Shown one piece after another: positions 1 to 10,046 of a stretch of DNA of 24,346 nucleotides. The stretch's first letter is position 1; the number at the start of each line of letters is the position of its first letter. Under the pieces are notes generated by a model. It was not told where the DNA came from. It worked only from the letters and a program-made list of their open reading frames with translations, and made no database searches. The stretch covers positions 1 through 24,346 of the forward strand of contig JAYMTA010000771.1 of NCBI GenBank assembly GCA_036897625.1, in the 5' to 3' direction. The DNA comes from Pelargonium cotyledonis (taxonomy: Eukaryota > Streptophyta > Magnoliopsida > Geraniales > Geraniaceae). The translations under genes were made by a program, and so were the position numbers.

Positions 1-2260
1 ACGGTTCCGTCAGCTCAAACTAACGGTGGGACTTGTGTGACCAATTTTCCTTTATGTGAGGAACTTCTGTGACTTATTCTTTTGTTAGGGACTTGGCTGG
101 TGACTTTTCAGTAGGTAAGAGAACTCCAGAGTATTAAACCCTATATTCTTTAATTAATCAAAATAAGATTCAAATTTATTTTACTTTATGGTTGAGAATT
201 GTGACACCACACACATATATAAATTTTGCACCACATGTTAACTTGTGTAATGTTCCATGCAAAAGGACATTGCCTTGTTATTGGATGATACATATGAGGA
301 GCAATTTTGGGTCTAGGTCGGTTTGGCGACTTCAGGTTGAAAAAACTTAATTTAAACCTATTGAGTCGTGTTGTTTTGTATCATTTCACTATTAAATGGA
401 CTTTTTAAAACTAATTCATTTAATATTGTAACATGTATCTTCAACCCTACACGAGACTTTTACCATAAATAATAATTAGTCTTGTATGCGAATTTCTCTT
501 ACTTTTACAAATAGAATGTTTTTTTCTAAATGGGACGTTGTCACGACTTTAATAGTTATTGACTAACCATTGGAGCAAAGTGTTGGTTTACTATTATTTA
601 ATCATATGATTAGTGTTAATTGGGCTGGTCAATTGCCTTTATAATGATTAGGCTTAAATATAATATTACTTCTTTAAATTTTACAATCAATCATGCAAAA
701 GTAACATGCACTTTCACAACTTTCCAACACTTTCTACTTCATTTTCTTTCAACCCAAACAGAAGATAAAAAGAAACATAATAATTGAGCATAGGAATTAA
801 TGGCAGTGAGAGAGACAATTTGTCTATTATTTTCAAACATTACTAATTGTGGATCATTTTAGGTTATTCCTTTTGTTTTGATGTTGAGATATATATAGAT
901 GCATTGAGTTCATCTACCAGTCAAGAACAAGTTTTTGTTAGAAAATAATATATACTTTTTTATTATAGCAATTTTGAGTACCTTAAATCCAATGAGTAAC
1001 ATGTTTATTTTGTGCCAAAATTTGACTTGTCATGATAGTACGTTATTTATTTATTTGAAAATACGATAGTATGTTTTATTATTTAGTGGCACAAAAATTA
1101 TATTATTAATCTTTCTATTATGGTAATTGAGTGAATTAATTAACTTTACGTTACACACACTTGTCAAACCGAATATTAGATTTCAAGTGATTTGTTTTCC
1201 TTTCTTGAGTTGCCGAAGTGGTTGTCACAACTTTTTCTCCGGTTACTAATTTAATTACCGATTGAAAAGTAAAAAATATATTTAGTTTTCTCAAAATTGA
1301 TTGTGTCAGTTTTTGTACTGGTTGTACTAAAATAATACATATAATTGATATGTGTATATATATATATTATCAAAATAGTTTATTTTTATAGCAAATAATA
1401 ACTTTAAAAATTATATTTGATTCATAAAGCTGATACGGTCAATTTTGAGAAAAAATGTAAGGTGTCATCATTGGCGTTACGTGTTTTTAAACTGCGGTTC
1501 TATAAACGTAGCTATTATATTAGAATTAGAAACCAACGGCTAATTTTTTACTTATATGTACAATGGGCCGAATAAAAAATTGGGCCCAACGTTGATATAT
1601 TAGTCTGTTTAGAGCAGCCCAAAATATGGAGCCCAAATCATATGACCCGATCCATAAAAGTTAACAAATGAAAACTAGTCCAAATTTTGTTACAATGTAG
1701 CTAGTGGCTAAGACTCGATCAAAACACAAACGAAAATAGAATTGAAACCCACATTTTTCTGTATTTTTTTTTTCTAAACGGCAAGATTTGTACAATTTGA
1801 ATCTCCATTGTCCTCTCCATGAGTATTCCAACGTAACGGTACATAAAATACGCACAAACTCGTAATGAAAATAACTACTTCTATGGAGAAAGAAAATTCA
1901 ATGAAAATCTACCAAAAACAATTTGAATTTGAACCCAAAACATGATCTGTTTGAAGGCTCACATTTTGCACTAAGACCCAAATGCGGTCGGTGGGTCGAA
2001 ATATAAAATCCAAATGATCATGATCCTATTTCGAAATGGAATGGGACTAAGCTGTATCGACTCGACACCGTTAAAAATTTAAAATTGTCGACTCTACAAT
2101 TAAATGAGTAGAAATAAAATATAAAATAAACGAAAAGTATAATTTTATTCTTGTTATTTTTCAAATATTAAAATGAACATAAACTATAAATAATTTACTA
2201 ACCCAAATTGCCGAACCCACGACCCAGACCCAAACCCAATTGGAACACAAACAAGAACAA
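1..2260. other. AT-rich intergenic region, no gene seen
   Basis: I find no credible coding exon here; open frames are short and low in complexity. The first ~130 bases (AACGGTGGGACTTGTGTGA and a later 'agggactt' phrase) read like the edge of a dispersed plant repeat cut by the window start, but no second terminus is visible. About 310-370 has wording typical of the hAT-like repeats elsewhere in the window. A TA microsatellite lies near 1350-1370. Confidence 0.6.
1564..1636. promoter_or_regulatory. Cluster of four site II (TGGGCY/RGCCCA) motifs
   Basis: TGGGCC is at 1564, the palindrome TTGGGCCCAA at 1580, AGCCCA at 1616 and AGCCCA at 1630. Site II motifs are TCP-binding elements common in promoters of plant housekeeping and organelle-related genes. 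No gene start is visible close by, and the PPR leader has its own elements about 650 bp downstream. The cluster could belong to a gene left of the window, to an unannotated transcript, or be chance. Confidence 0.4.
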
Positions 2261-2265
2261 CACCT

Positions 2266-2284
2266 AGCCCAAACCCTAAACCCT
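2266..2284 (+). promoter_or_regulatory. Site II plus telo-box promoter module of the PPR gene
   Basis: AGCCCA at 2266 runs straight into AAACCCTAAACCCT (2271-2284), a telo-box. Site II next to a telo-box is a known arrangement in promoters of plant ribosomal-protein and organelle-biogenesis genes. It sits just before the sequence turns GC-richer at about 2290, which fits a transcription start there. Only two telomere-type units are present, so this is not an interstitial telomere. Confidence 0.55.
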
Positions 2285-2289
2285 CACAC

Positions 2290-3210
2290 TCACCAAGCCA
2301 CGATCGCGATTCGCGACCCCCAGACGAAGTCCGGCCACGGTGGCGCCTCCTCTGCTCCGGCGAGCCCTCCTCAATGTTCATGAAGCATTGAGAATGGACA
2401 GATCAGTTCAGCATCAAGGAAGCTTTTCCTTCCAGTTTCAACGAAATTCGCGTTCTACGGAGTCTACAAGCAGCAACAATAGCGGTTTCAGCTGCGAGAG
2501 GTTCTGAAGCATCATAGTCGCATCTCTTTCTCTTTGAAACAAGCTCTCCAACGCCGCCTAGCTGAGCTGCTCCGCTGAACTCGAAACTTCTTAGCTGGTG
2601 CGTCAATTTTGAAGCTTCGGTTTCTGGTGAATTTGAATCTTTGCTTGCGTGTGTGTTTTTATTGTTTTTGAGCTATCAGTTGATTGTATTTCAATAGAAA
2701 TATGTAAAATTGTCAGGAATTGAAGTGATGGATTTTGTGACTGAACAATCTTATTTTCATGATTTATGGTCAAGTTTGCATTTTTCTGTTCCCAGAGTTC
2801 ATTTCACACTTTTTTTTCCCATTCAAAGTGTAATGCCCCATTTGGTGAAAATGTTGTTATTTTTTTCTTTTCAATATTGTATTTGAATAGAAATATCAAA
2901 TTTACTGATCAATCTTGTTTAAATGATTTACTGTTAAGCTTACATTTCCTCAGCTTTGATTCTCTGTTTCCGCAATCTCTTTCCCATTTCGTTTCATACA
3001 GAATCTAATGCTTTTAGATATTTTGCCATGCAGAGACCTCAACCACAGTGATTTGTGATCCTAGAAATGGAATAGTGGAGCTTAGGTTATGAGATCAGCA
3101 ATTGAATATTGCTTCGATTTTGAAGCTACATTCCTGCTTACGGGCTTATGGAATGTCATTCATTAGCACAGCAGATGCCTATTATTTAGAAGCCACATGT
3201 TAGTGGAGTA
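2290..3210 (+). other. Probable PPR 5' leader with uORFs and an intron
   Basis: About 2290-2610 is clearly richer in G+C than its surroundings, like a transcribed exon, and then returns to T-rich intron-like DNA. Possible donors are near 2597 (CTG|GTGCGT) and just after; possible acceptors are near 3000 (CATACAG) and 3033 (CCATGCAG). The leader holds two upstream ORFs: 2374-2391 (MFMKH) and 2394-2507 (37 codons, starting MDRSVQHQGSF). The frame of the second is open back to about 2280. Exon borders are inferred; no transcript data are available. Confidence 0.4.
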
Positions 3211-6200
3211 ATGTTGTGTGTAATGGTGCGTAGGATGCACCATTTGAAAAAGCACACTAAAAACTTCCCTACCATCACTTTACTCTCACATTCATTCATT
3301 TTCTCATCCACCAAACACCCCAACCGTGTATTGAAGAGAAAGCTGATTCAAAACCCACATCGATCTTTGAGCAGTAAAAGCGGTGCAATCCCATCGTCAA
3401 AGGAGCTTTATGCATCATTCTTTTGCACCCTCATACACTTGTACTTGGCTTGTGGTAGATATTCCCAAGCATCAGAAGCTTTCTTGTCAATGCGAAACCA
3501 TGGGCTTGTTCCGAAACTTCCCTCTTGGAATATGATTTTGTACAAATTCAATGCTGCTGGTTTGCTTTCTCAGGTATGGGTTGTCTATTCGGAGATGCTG
3601 TTGTGCCACATTGTGCCAAATGTTTTCACACGGAACATATTGGTCCATTCGTTATGTAAAGTGGGTAGATTGAATCTGGCTCTTAATTCGCTTAGAGATG
3701 TAGAAGTTGATACAGTTACGTACAATACAGTCATTTGGGGGTTTTGTGAACAAGGATTTGCTAGACGGGCCTTCGGGCTCTTGTCCGAAATGGTTAAGAA
3801 GGGGATATGTATTGATTCGTTCACTTGCAATATTATGGTTAAGGGGTTTTGCCAAATTAAGCTTTTAAGTTATGCGGAGTGGGTTATGGGAAATTTGGAG
3901 ACTGGGGGAATTCATCTGGATGTTATTGGCTTTAACATCTTGATTGATGGTTACTGCAAAGTCAGAGACATGAATCGTGCCTGTGAATTGATGGAGACTA
4001 TGAGGAGGAAGGGTCTATTTCCTGATATTGTTAGTTATAATACTTTGATCCATGGGTTTTGCAAAATGGGTGATTTTGAGAAGGCCAAGAGTCTCATTGA
4101 TGAAATTTTGGGGTCTTGGCAGAAGAAAGATTGTTCCGATTCAAATATGCATGAAACTGAGAATTGGGATGATAATGCAAATTTGAAACCGAACCTTATT
4201 ACACATACTACGCTTATAAGTACATACTGTAAGCAGCAACGCCTTGAGGAAGCACTATCTCTGTATGAGGACATGGTTAAGAGTGGCTTTTTGCCGGATG
4301 TTGTTACTTACACTTCAATTTTGAAAGGACTTTGCAAGAGTGGGAAATTTACAGAAGCAACAGCTCTTTTCAGGGAGATGATTAATATGGGTGTGGATCC
4401 GAATTCTATCTCTTATGCTACTCTTCTCGATTCCTTTTTAAAATTGGGTAAGGATCTGGAAGCATTTTCCCTTCAAAGTCAAATGGTAGTTCGTGGAATT
4501 CCTTTTAATGTGCTCGTATATACTTGTTTGATGGATGGGCTTTTTAAGCTCGGAAAACCCAATGAAGCCGAGGACACGTTCAAGATGATTGAACAGGATA
4601 ATCTAGTTCCTATGTTGGTCACTTATTCTGCTTTAATTGATGGGCATTGCAAGCTAGGAGACATGGATGGCGCAGAAGCCTTATTGAAAGAAATGGAGGA
4701 GAATGATGTTGTACCAAACGTTGTTACATACTCCGCTGTAATATATGGTTATGCTAAGAAAGGAATGCTAGATGAAGCTGTTGGTACACTGAGGAAGATG
4801 TCGAACAGAAACATTTTGCCCGATGTTATTACTTATACTTCGCTGATTGATGCCCACTTCAAGGCAGGTAAGCAAGAGGTTGCTCTTGAACTCTACAATG
4901 AAATGAAGCGGCAAGGATTAGAGGAAGACAATTATATACTCAGTGCCTTTTTGAACAATTTCAAAAGAAGTGGGAAGATGGAGGAATTTGAGGGATTAGC
5001 TAAAGATATGATGTCTAGAGATTTGCAGCTTGACAGTGTTACCTATACTTCTCTAATGGACGGATTCTTCAAATTGGGAAAGGAGTCAGATGCTCTTAAG
5101 ATTGCCCAGGAAATGACGGAGAAAAATATAGAATTTAATGTTGTTACACACAATGTGCTACTCAGTGGCCTCCTACGGTCTGAAAAATATGAAGCACAAT
5201 CAGTTTATAATAGAATTAGAGAGTTGGGTTTAACTCCAGATGTTGTTACATACAACACCATGATTCATGCATTCTGCAAACAGGGAAGCTTTGAAAAGGC
5301 TGTGAATGTATGGGATGAGATGAAGAGAAATAAAATAATGCCCAATTCGATAACTTGTAACATTTTGGCCGGCGGGTTTTGTGAAGCTGGCGAGATTGAT
5401 GAAGTAATGGAGATATTAGATGAAATATTCAATTTAGGGATTCAACCTTCCCCAACTACCCATAGAGTTTTGCTTGAGGCGGCTTCAAAGCGTTGTAGAA
5501 GGGCCGGAGCTGTCTTTCAAATGCATGATCATCTCGTAAGTAAGGGACTTGAACTCAATCGCACAGCTTATAACAATCTGATCTCCATCTTCTGCAGGAT
5601 GGGTATGGTCAGGCAAGCGGCTATAGTGCTGAACGAAATGACGAGCAGAGGAATCTCTGTGGATATTGTCACTAACAATGAACTGATACGTGGATATCGC
5701 AGAAGCAGCCATCTAAAGAAATCATTCGCTAAATTTTCCGAGATGTCGGGTGAAGGAATGTCTCCAAATCTTGTGACTTACAATATCCTTCTTGGGGGTC
5801 TCTCTGATGCTGGTTTCATGGATCAGGTGAATAAGTTATTTAGCGAAATGACGGTCCGAGGGTTGTCCCCGAATGCTTCTACTTATGATATTTTGGTTTC
5901 AGGGCATGCTAAGAAAGGTAACAAGAAGGAATCTATTAAACTCTATTGCCAAATGATTGCCAATGGCTTTGTTCCCCAAACTTGCACCTATAATGCGCTT
6001 ATTGCCGATTTTGCTAAGGATGGAAAAATGAACCAAGCTAGAGAACTCGTTAAGGAGATGCAATTAAGAGGTTCTTTGCCCAACGATTCAACTTATGACA
6101 TACTATTAAGTGGTTGGTGCAAGCTAGCAAATCAGTCGGGGGTAGATGGTGCTTTGAGAGTGTCTTACAAGACCGAAGCAAGAAGATTACTCGAACTGAT

Positions 6201-6330
6201 GGATGAGAAAGGATACGTTCCAAGCAAAAGTACACTGTTTTATTTAAGTTTGACGTTTGGGAAGCCGGGAAGGAAAGCTGAAGCTCATAGGCTGTTGAGA
6301 GAACTATACAATAAAAAGAAAAAAAAATAA
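3211..6330 (+). CDS. P-class pentatricopeptide repeat protein (At5g14770-like)
   Basis: A single uninterrupted frame encodes 1039 residues. After a basic, Ser/Thr-rich, acid-poor N-terminus (about residues 1-60, a likely mitochondrial or plastid targeting peptide) come about 26-27 tandem 35-residue PPR motifs of the plain P type, recognisable from repeated VTYNTLI..FCK..G anchors and G..P(D/N) linkers. No E, E+ or DYW tail follows, so RNA binding (transcript stabilisation, processing or translation in an organelle) is expected rather than C-to-U editing. A short hydrophilic insertion rich in D, N and E sits between motifs 7 and 8. Lack of introns is usual for the family. The wording closely recalls Arabidopsis At5g14770. 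The start is uncertain: in-frame ATGs at 3211, 3223 and 3235 all keep the presequence. The final Lys codons and TAA lie at the edge of an antisense SINE, so the C-terminus is probably altered. Confidence 0.93.
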   Translation: MLCVMVRRMHHLKKHTKNFPTITLLSHSFIFSSTKHPNRVLKRKLIQNPHRSLSSKSGAIPSSKELYASFFCTLIHLYLACGRYSQASEAFLSMRNHGLVPKLPSWNMILYKFNAAGLLSQVWVVYSEMLLCHIVPNVFTRNILVHSLCKVGRLNLALNSLRDVEVDTVTYNTVIWGFCEQGFARRAFGLLSEMVKKGICIDSFTCNIMVKGFCQIKLLSYAEWVMGNLETGGIHLDVIGFNILIDGYCKVRDMNRACELMETMRRKGLFPDIVSYNTLIHGFCKMGDFEKAKSLIDEILGSWQKKDCSDSNMHETENWDDNANLKPNLITHTTLISTYCKQQRLEEALSLYEDMVKSGFLPDVVTYTSILKGLCKSGKFTEATALFREMINMGVDPNSISYATLLDSFLKLGKDLEAFSLQSQMVVRGIPFNVLVYTCLMDGLFKLGKPNEAEDTFKMIEQDNLVPMLVTYSALIDGHCKLGDMDGAEALLKEMEENDVVPNVVTYSAVIYGYAKKGMLDEAVGTLRKMSNRNILPDVITYTSLIDAHFKAGKQEVALELYNEMKRQGLEEDNYILSAFLNNFKRSGKMEEFEGLAKDMMSRDLQLDSVTYTSLMDGFFKLGKESDALKIAQEMTEKNIEFNVVTHNVLLSGLLRSEKYEAQSVYNRIRELGLTPDVVTYNTMIHAFCKQGSFEKAVNVWDEMKRNKIMPNSITCNILAGGFCEAGEIDEVMEILDEIFNLGIQPSPTTHRVLLEAASKRCRRAGAVFQMHDHLVSKGLELNRTAYNNLISIFCRMGMVRQAAIVLNEMTSRGISVDIVTNNELIRGYRRSSHLKKSFAKFSEMSGEGMSPNLVTYNILLGGLSDAGFMDQVNKLFSEMTVRGLSPNASTYDILVSGHAKKGNKKESIKLYCQMIANGFVPQTCTYNALIADFAKDGKMNQARELVKEMQLRGSLPNDSTYDILLSGWCKLANQSGVDGALRVSYKTEARRLLELMDEKGYVPSKSTLFYLSLTFGKPGRKAEAHRLLRELYNKKKKK

Positions 6331-6459
6331 GGGCGGTCCAGTGCACGAGGCTTTCACAATTGTGAGGTCTGGGGAGAGTTAATAATGTACACATTGACTC
6401 GAACCCATGATCTGAAGGTCACGAGGCAACGACCTTTTGTTGTGCCAAGGGTCGACCTC
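6326..6459 (-). mobile_element. Au-type SINE, internally shortened, antisense to PPR
   Basis: Read on the minus strand it begins GAGGTCGACCCTTGGCACAA, has a tRNA-like B box (GGGTTCGAGTC), and ends ...CGTGCACTGGACCGCCC followed by a T-run. This matches the tRNA-derived Au SINE of angiosperms as I know it. At about 130 bp it is shorter than the usual ~180 bp; the stretch after the B box up to the GTACATTAT segment seems lost. A weak target duplication is possible: TTCTTTCT before its 5' end and TTCTTTTT after its T-run. Its T-run, read on the plus strand, overlaps the last Lys codons of the PPR gene. Confidence 0.75.
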
Positions 6460-7468
6460 AGAAAGAAAGAACAGTGCCTATTGCAAGTTATCAGCAATAG
6501 CCAAGTGGGAAGGACTATCACTGCTTCGGTTCCATATGGATTCTCCATAGATGGTATTAGCTTATATTTTGATGATTTCACGTATTTATATATTTCTTTT
6601 TCTCTAAGCTCATTGATGAACTATTTTGATCTTCACTGAGCAGTGGCATTGGTTGTGAGGAATGGCTATAGATTGCTTCCTTGGGTGTAAAGTTTTTCTC
6701 GGTGAAGCTGAGAACAATGTTGAACAGAGGCTTCTACACAGCATCTATAAAGTACGTCATTCCATTAGTTAATGCTCAACTCTTCGGTGTTTCTGATATT
6801 TTGGCACACATCTTTATTTGTGTTTGCGTCTGACATATTGAATTGGGTTGCACGCTATTAATGCATTATGTTTGTTAGATTGTTATAGTTCACAGAAATT
6901 CATGGTTTCTTTTGGTCTTGTGCACGAGGCAAGGTAGTCGGTATGCTATGCATTTCTAAATGGCGAGTGCCTCGATACTCTTTGGAATAGTCAAATTAGA
7001 GAATATAAGATCTAATACAATCGCATCTTCAGAACTTTTTATTTGCGCCATTATGCACCTAAAACCATGTAGTTGATCTCAGTTGTTTGTGCATAGTGTT
7101 GCAGTTTTAGTAACTCCTACTCGGGCTGTACCCTCCTCGGAAGGTGGAAGAGAACTCAGGCTTTCACGGGGAGCTTGGATTATGGAAAAGTCAATCCTAC
7201 CCTTTGGCCGGCGCGTCGGGGAGATGAGATTCCAGAAATTATTTCTCAACTCTGTCACTTGTGAAAGTGAATGGTGAGGTGGTTGCAAGTAGCTATGCTT
7301 TTGTAGATCAATGTCAATTATAGGGTTAAGAAAATAGGTCTGTTCAGATATATAGCAAGATAGAAACTGTATATAGACAAAAGATGCAACTTTTGACATA
7401 ATGTTGTTTTCACTGAAGTTTCAAGTCTTACATTTTAGACTTGGCAAGATCAATGAAAAATAATTTCC
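6460..7468 (+). other. Probable PPR 3' UTR and downstream spacer
   Basis: No gene is recognised. The frame from 6462 to 6639 stays open after the SINE (KKEQCLLQVISNSQVGR...), which could be the former end of the PPR frame or simply UTR. At 6641-6700 a short GC-richer patch has splice-like borders. A second GC-richer patch at about 7110-7280 could be another UTR exon. No poly(A) site can be fixed from the sequence alone. Confidence 0.35.
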
Positions 7469-7854
7469 AATAGTTCACTGGTTTATTCCTGTTTTTGCAT
7501 CATCAAAGTTGTGAAAATTGAAGGGTCATCATGAAAATGACCTTCAAATTGTTTCAAAACATGAAAATCTGCTCGACTTGTGAAATGTCTGATTTGCCCT
7601 TCTTGATTTAACCTCCAAAAATTGACCGGTTCTATTTTATGCAACCTTATTTAAATGCGATAATAGTTCACTGGTTTATTCCTGTTTTTGCATCATCAAA
7701 GTTGTGAAAATTGAACGGTTATCATGAAAATGACCTTCAAATTGTTTCAAGACATGAAAATCAGCTCGACTTGTGAAATGTCTAATTTGCCCTTCTCGAT
7801 TTAACCTCCAAAAATTGACCGGTCCTATTTTATGCAACCTTATTTAAATGCGAT
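7469..7854. repeat. Two-copy direct tandem duplication, 193-bp unit
   Basis: Copy 1 (7469-7661) begins with AATAGTTCACTGGTTTATTC and ends with TTAAATGCGAT; copy 2 (7662-7854) abuts it and has the same ends. By eye I count about seven mismatches and no indels over 193 bp, roughly 96% identity, so the duplication is fairly recent. Neither copy has a coding frame or terminal inverted repeats, so this looks like a segmental tandem duplication rather than a transposon. Confidence 0.92.
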
Positions 7855-8590
7855 CGCCTTCAACAAACCAACTTCCTGGTTTGTTGTGATCACTGATCAC
7901 TCCTATAAAAAAAAATTCAAAAAAAAAATTTCTAGGTATATAATTGGTTTGTCTTACCATTATTTACTCTCTGAACACCCTTTTCTTACTTGGAAGTTGT
8001 GTATATGGGCCGACGTAAATGGGCCAAAAAATATCGGGCTCAACACATAAACAATGCTTGCATGGTTATCGAGCTACTTTTTGTCACTCAAATTATAAGC
8101 TCACATGAATTTTTAGGTTATCGTTATGTATTGCAATGTACATCTGATCAATTTTTGAATTAGATCGGAAAACATGAACATTTTACATGTAAAACCCAAT
8201 ATTCATATCCCTTTCAAGTTAGATTTGGGTTAAGCTTTTCCAGCTCAAACCCGATATGAACCCAAATTGTCGGCCATATTTGAAAACTCAAACTTGAAAC
8301 TTCTAGGTTCTTTTTTAAGATTGACAACTTGGGTTATGATGTGTGACATGACACGAATTTAAATTTAAGTTCAGTTCATTTGAATTCATGTCGGATCTGT
8401 GTCAATTAACTCAACTTTAAAATCTACCGTGTTGGGATTAAACCCAATTAGCATGCCTAACACGTTTAATTACATGACTAATAAACAGGTTGTGTTAATT
8501 AAATATTTCACCAGCAAAACAATACACTTGAAGTGATTCCTGGCTTGGTGGACACTGCAAACCAACCAAAAGATTAAACACTACGATTTT
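7855..8590. other. Intergenic region with decayed repeat wording
   Basis: No gene is seen. TGGGCC occurs at 8006 and 8020 and CGGGCT at 8035, a small site II-like group with no visible start codon nearby. About 8330-8510 carries phrases such as GTGTTGGGATTAAACCCAAT and ACACGTTTAATTACATGACTAATAA, shared with the hAT-like elements further right; no clean termini remain. Confidence 0.4.
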
Positions 8591-10046
8591 CACAACTAAT
8601 TTGTGACTTTGATAGAACCCAAAACTGAATCAAGAATCACATTGGAAAGCTTCAACAGTACATTGTATTGTAACAAACAAAACATAATGCTTAGAAAAAA
8701 GCATTTTCAACACAAAATGGCCTCGACCAAACCTTTGTATGCTAACATCTTCATGTCTTTTTAACTAATAAAATTCTGCTGCACAACCTGCAATGGGAAA
8801 AGAAAATAGTAAATAAAACTAGAGCTATATAAACACATCAAATTCATAGTGAAACAAATTTTTTGCATAGCAGATCAATCGGCGTTACAGTAACTACCAT
8901 AAACTTATTGAAATTCAGGTTGGGGGAATGTAACCCAAACTTGGCTCGAAATAGGTGCGGATCAGTGTGTATTGGGCTGTGGGAAGCATTGCGCTTTTTG
9001 CATTTAAATGCGCAGGTGAGTTCGGATTTATCCAACTTGACCATAAACATCGGCTGGGTCTGAACTATGCTTCACGAACCCTAAAAAATGCGAGCCGAAT
9101 TATGGGTGAACAAGGGTTCAGTTTGAATTGTCACCCACCCCCATCCCACAATGAGTGTCCATTTTCTTTTTTGGTTAGTTAATTATGTAGGAATTACTTG
9201 CAATATCCCTAAAATAAGTTAGTTAAGAGTTTGTTACTGTAAGGAGAAAATTCCAATCCTAACTTATCCTTAATTCATACAAAAATGGGAAAGGCCACTC
9301 ATTTTGCGAGTGAGGGAGAGTACAAGTATATACATTCTACCGCTGCCAACAACCGAGACAAATCCATCTCTCACAAGGTGGCCTAAGGCATTGCCGAACA
9401 TTGTATGCGGCAGAGAGGATTCATCATAGAATGTCAAAACCAACACAATGGAGGCCGATAAACATCGATTCTTGCAGAATGTGAAGCGTATGTTCAGATA
9501 AAAAGTGCCTCTCAGACCCATCAGAAGCATCGGTTCTTGCATAGAACTCATACAGCTATTTAAAATCTTATGGACATTTGGTAGTGACTGCAGCTGATAG
9601 ATTCATGACATCAACATCAACTCCTACTAACGGATCTATTATTCATCTTCACTGCAACAATCCAATCTATTCGAAATCTTATATATCTTACAAAGTTTGG
9701 GATTAACATTCATAAAAAAGCAATTTTCATCCATATCAAGTACCAGTTAACCAAGGAAATTCAAAATCTCAGAATCCAATTTGCCATCATATACAATTCA
9801 AATTCAAGAACTGAAAAATTATATTCCATAACTCACGTCAAAACAAACACCAATTAACCAAAAATCAGGCATAAATCCCCAAAAATCACTTCTAAACAAA
9901 CAAATCAAACCACAAAATCATCTAAAATACTGTTAAGCTCACAAGACAAGGAAGCACAATTTCTACACTTAAATCTCCAACAAGCATCAAATTGGAAACC
10001 AAACTCACATAAACACATGAAACGATCCAATAAAAACTATTACCTC
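8591..10046 (-). other. Probable long spliced 3' UTR of SEC61G
   Basis: Immediately after the SEC61G stop the minus strand reads GGAG|GTAATAG, a good donor, and the following DNA is T-rich on that strand like an intron. Possible acceptors are near 9589 (CAGCTGCAG) and near 8790 (CCCATTGCAG); the stretch below each (9590-9250 and 8790-8600) is more mixed in composition, like exon. The 9551-9270 minus frame encodes nothing I recognise. At 8900-9140 is a fragment ending TTTGAATTGTCACCCACC, resembling a hAT-like terminus. Exon limits are inference. Confidence 0.35.

Noticed and set aside
2271-2284. Telomere-like AAACCCTAAACCCT
   Set aside because: Only two units next to a site II motif; a promoter telo-box explains it better than an interstitial telomere.
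2184-2606. Two minus-strand open frames of 65 and 67 codons in the GC-richer patch
   Set aside because: They are antisense to the likely PPR leader, have no recognisable domain, and are explained by the local rise in G+C.
7083-7277. Plus-strand 64-codon frame downstream of the PPR gene
   Set aside because: No similarity recognised and no typical start context; more likely UTR or spacer.
7469-7854. CRISPR-like or satellite array
   Set aside because: Only two abutting 193-bp copies with no spacers, in a plant genome; a simple tandem duplication.
9270-9551. Minus-strand 93-codon frame downstream of SEC61G
   Set aside because: No known family. The position and the donor right after the SEC61G stop make a 3' UTR exon more likely than a gene.
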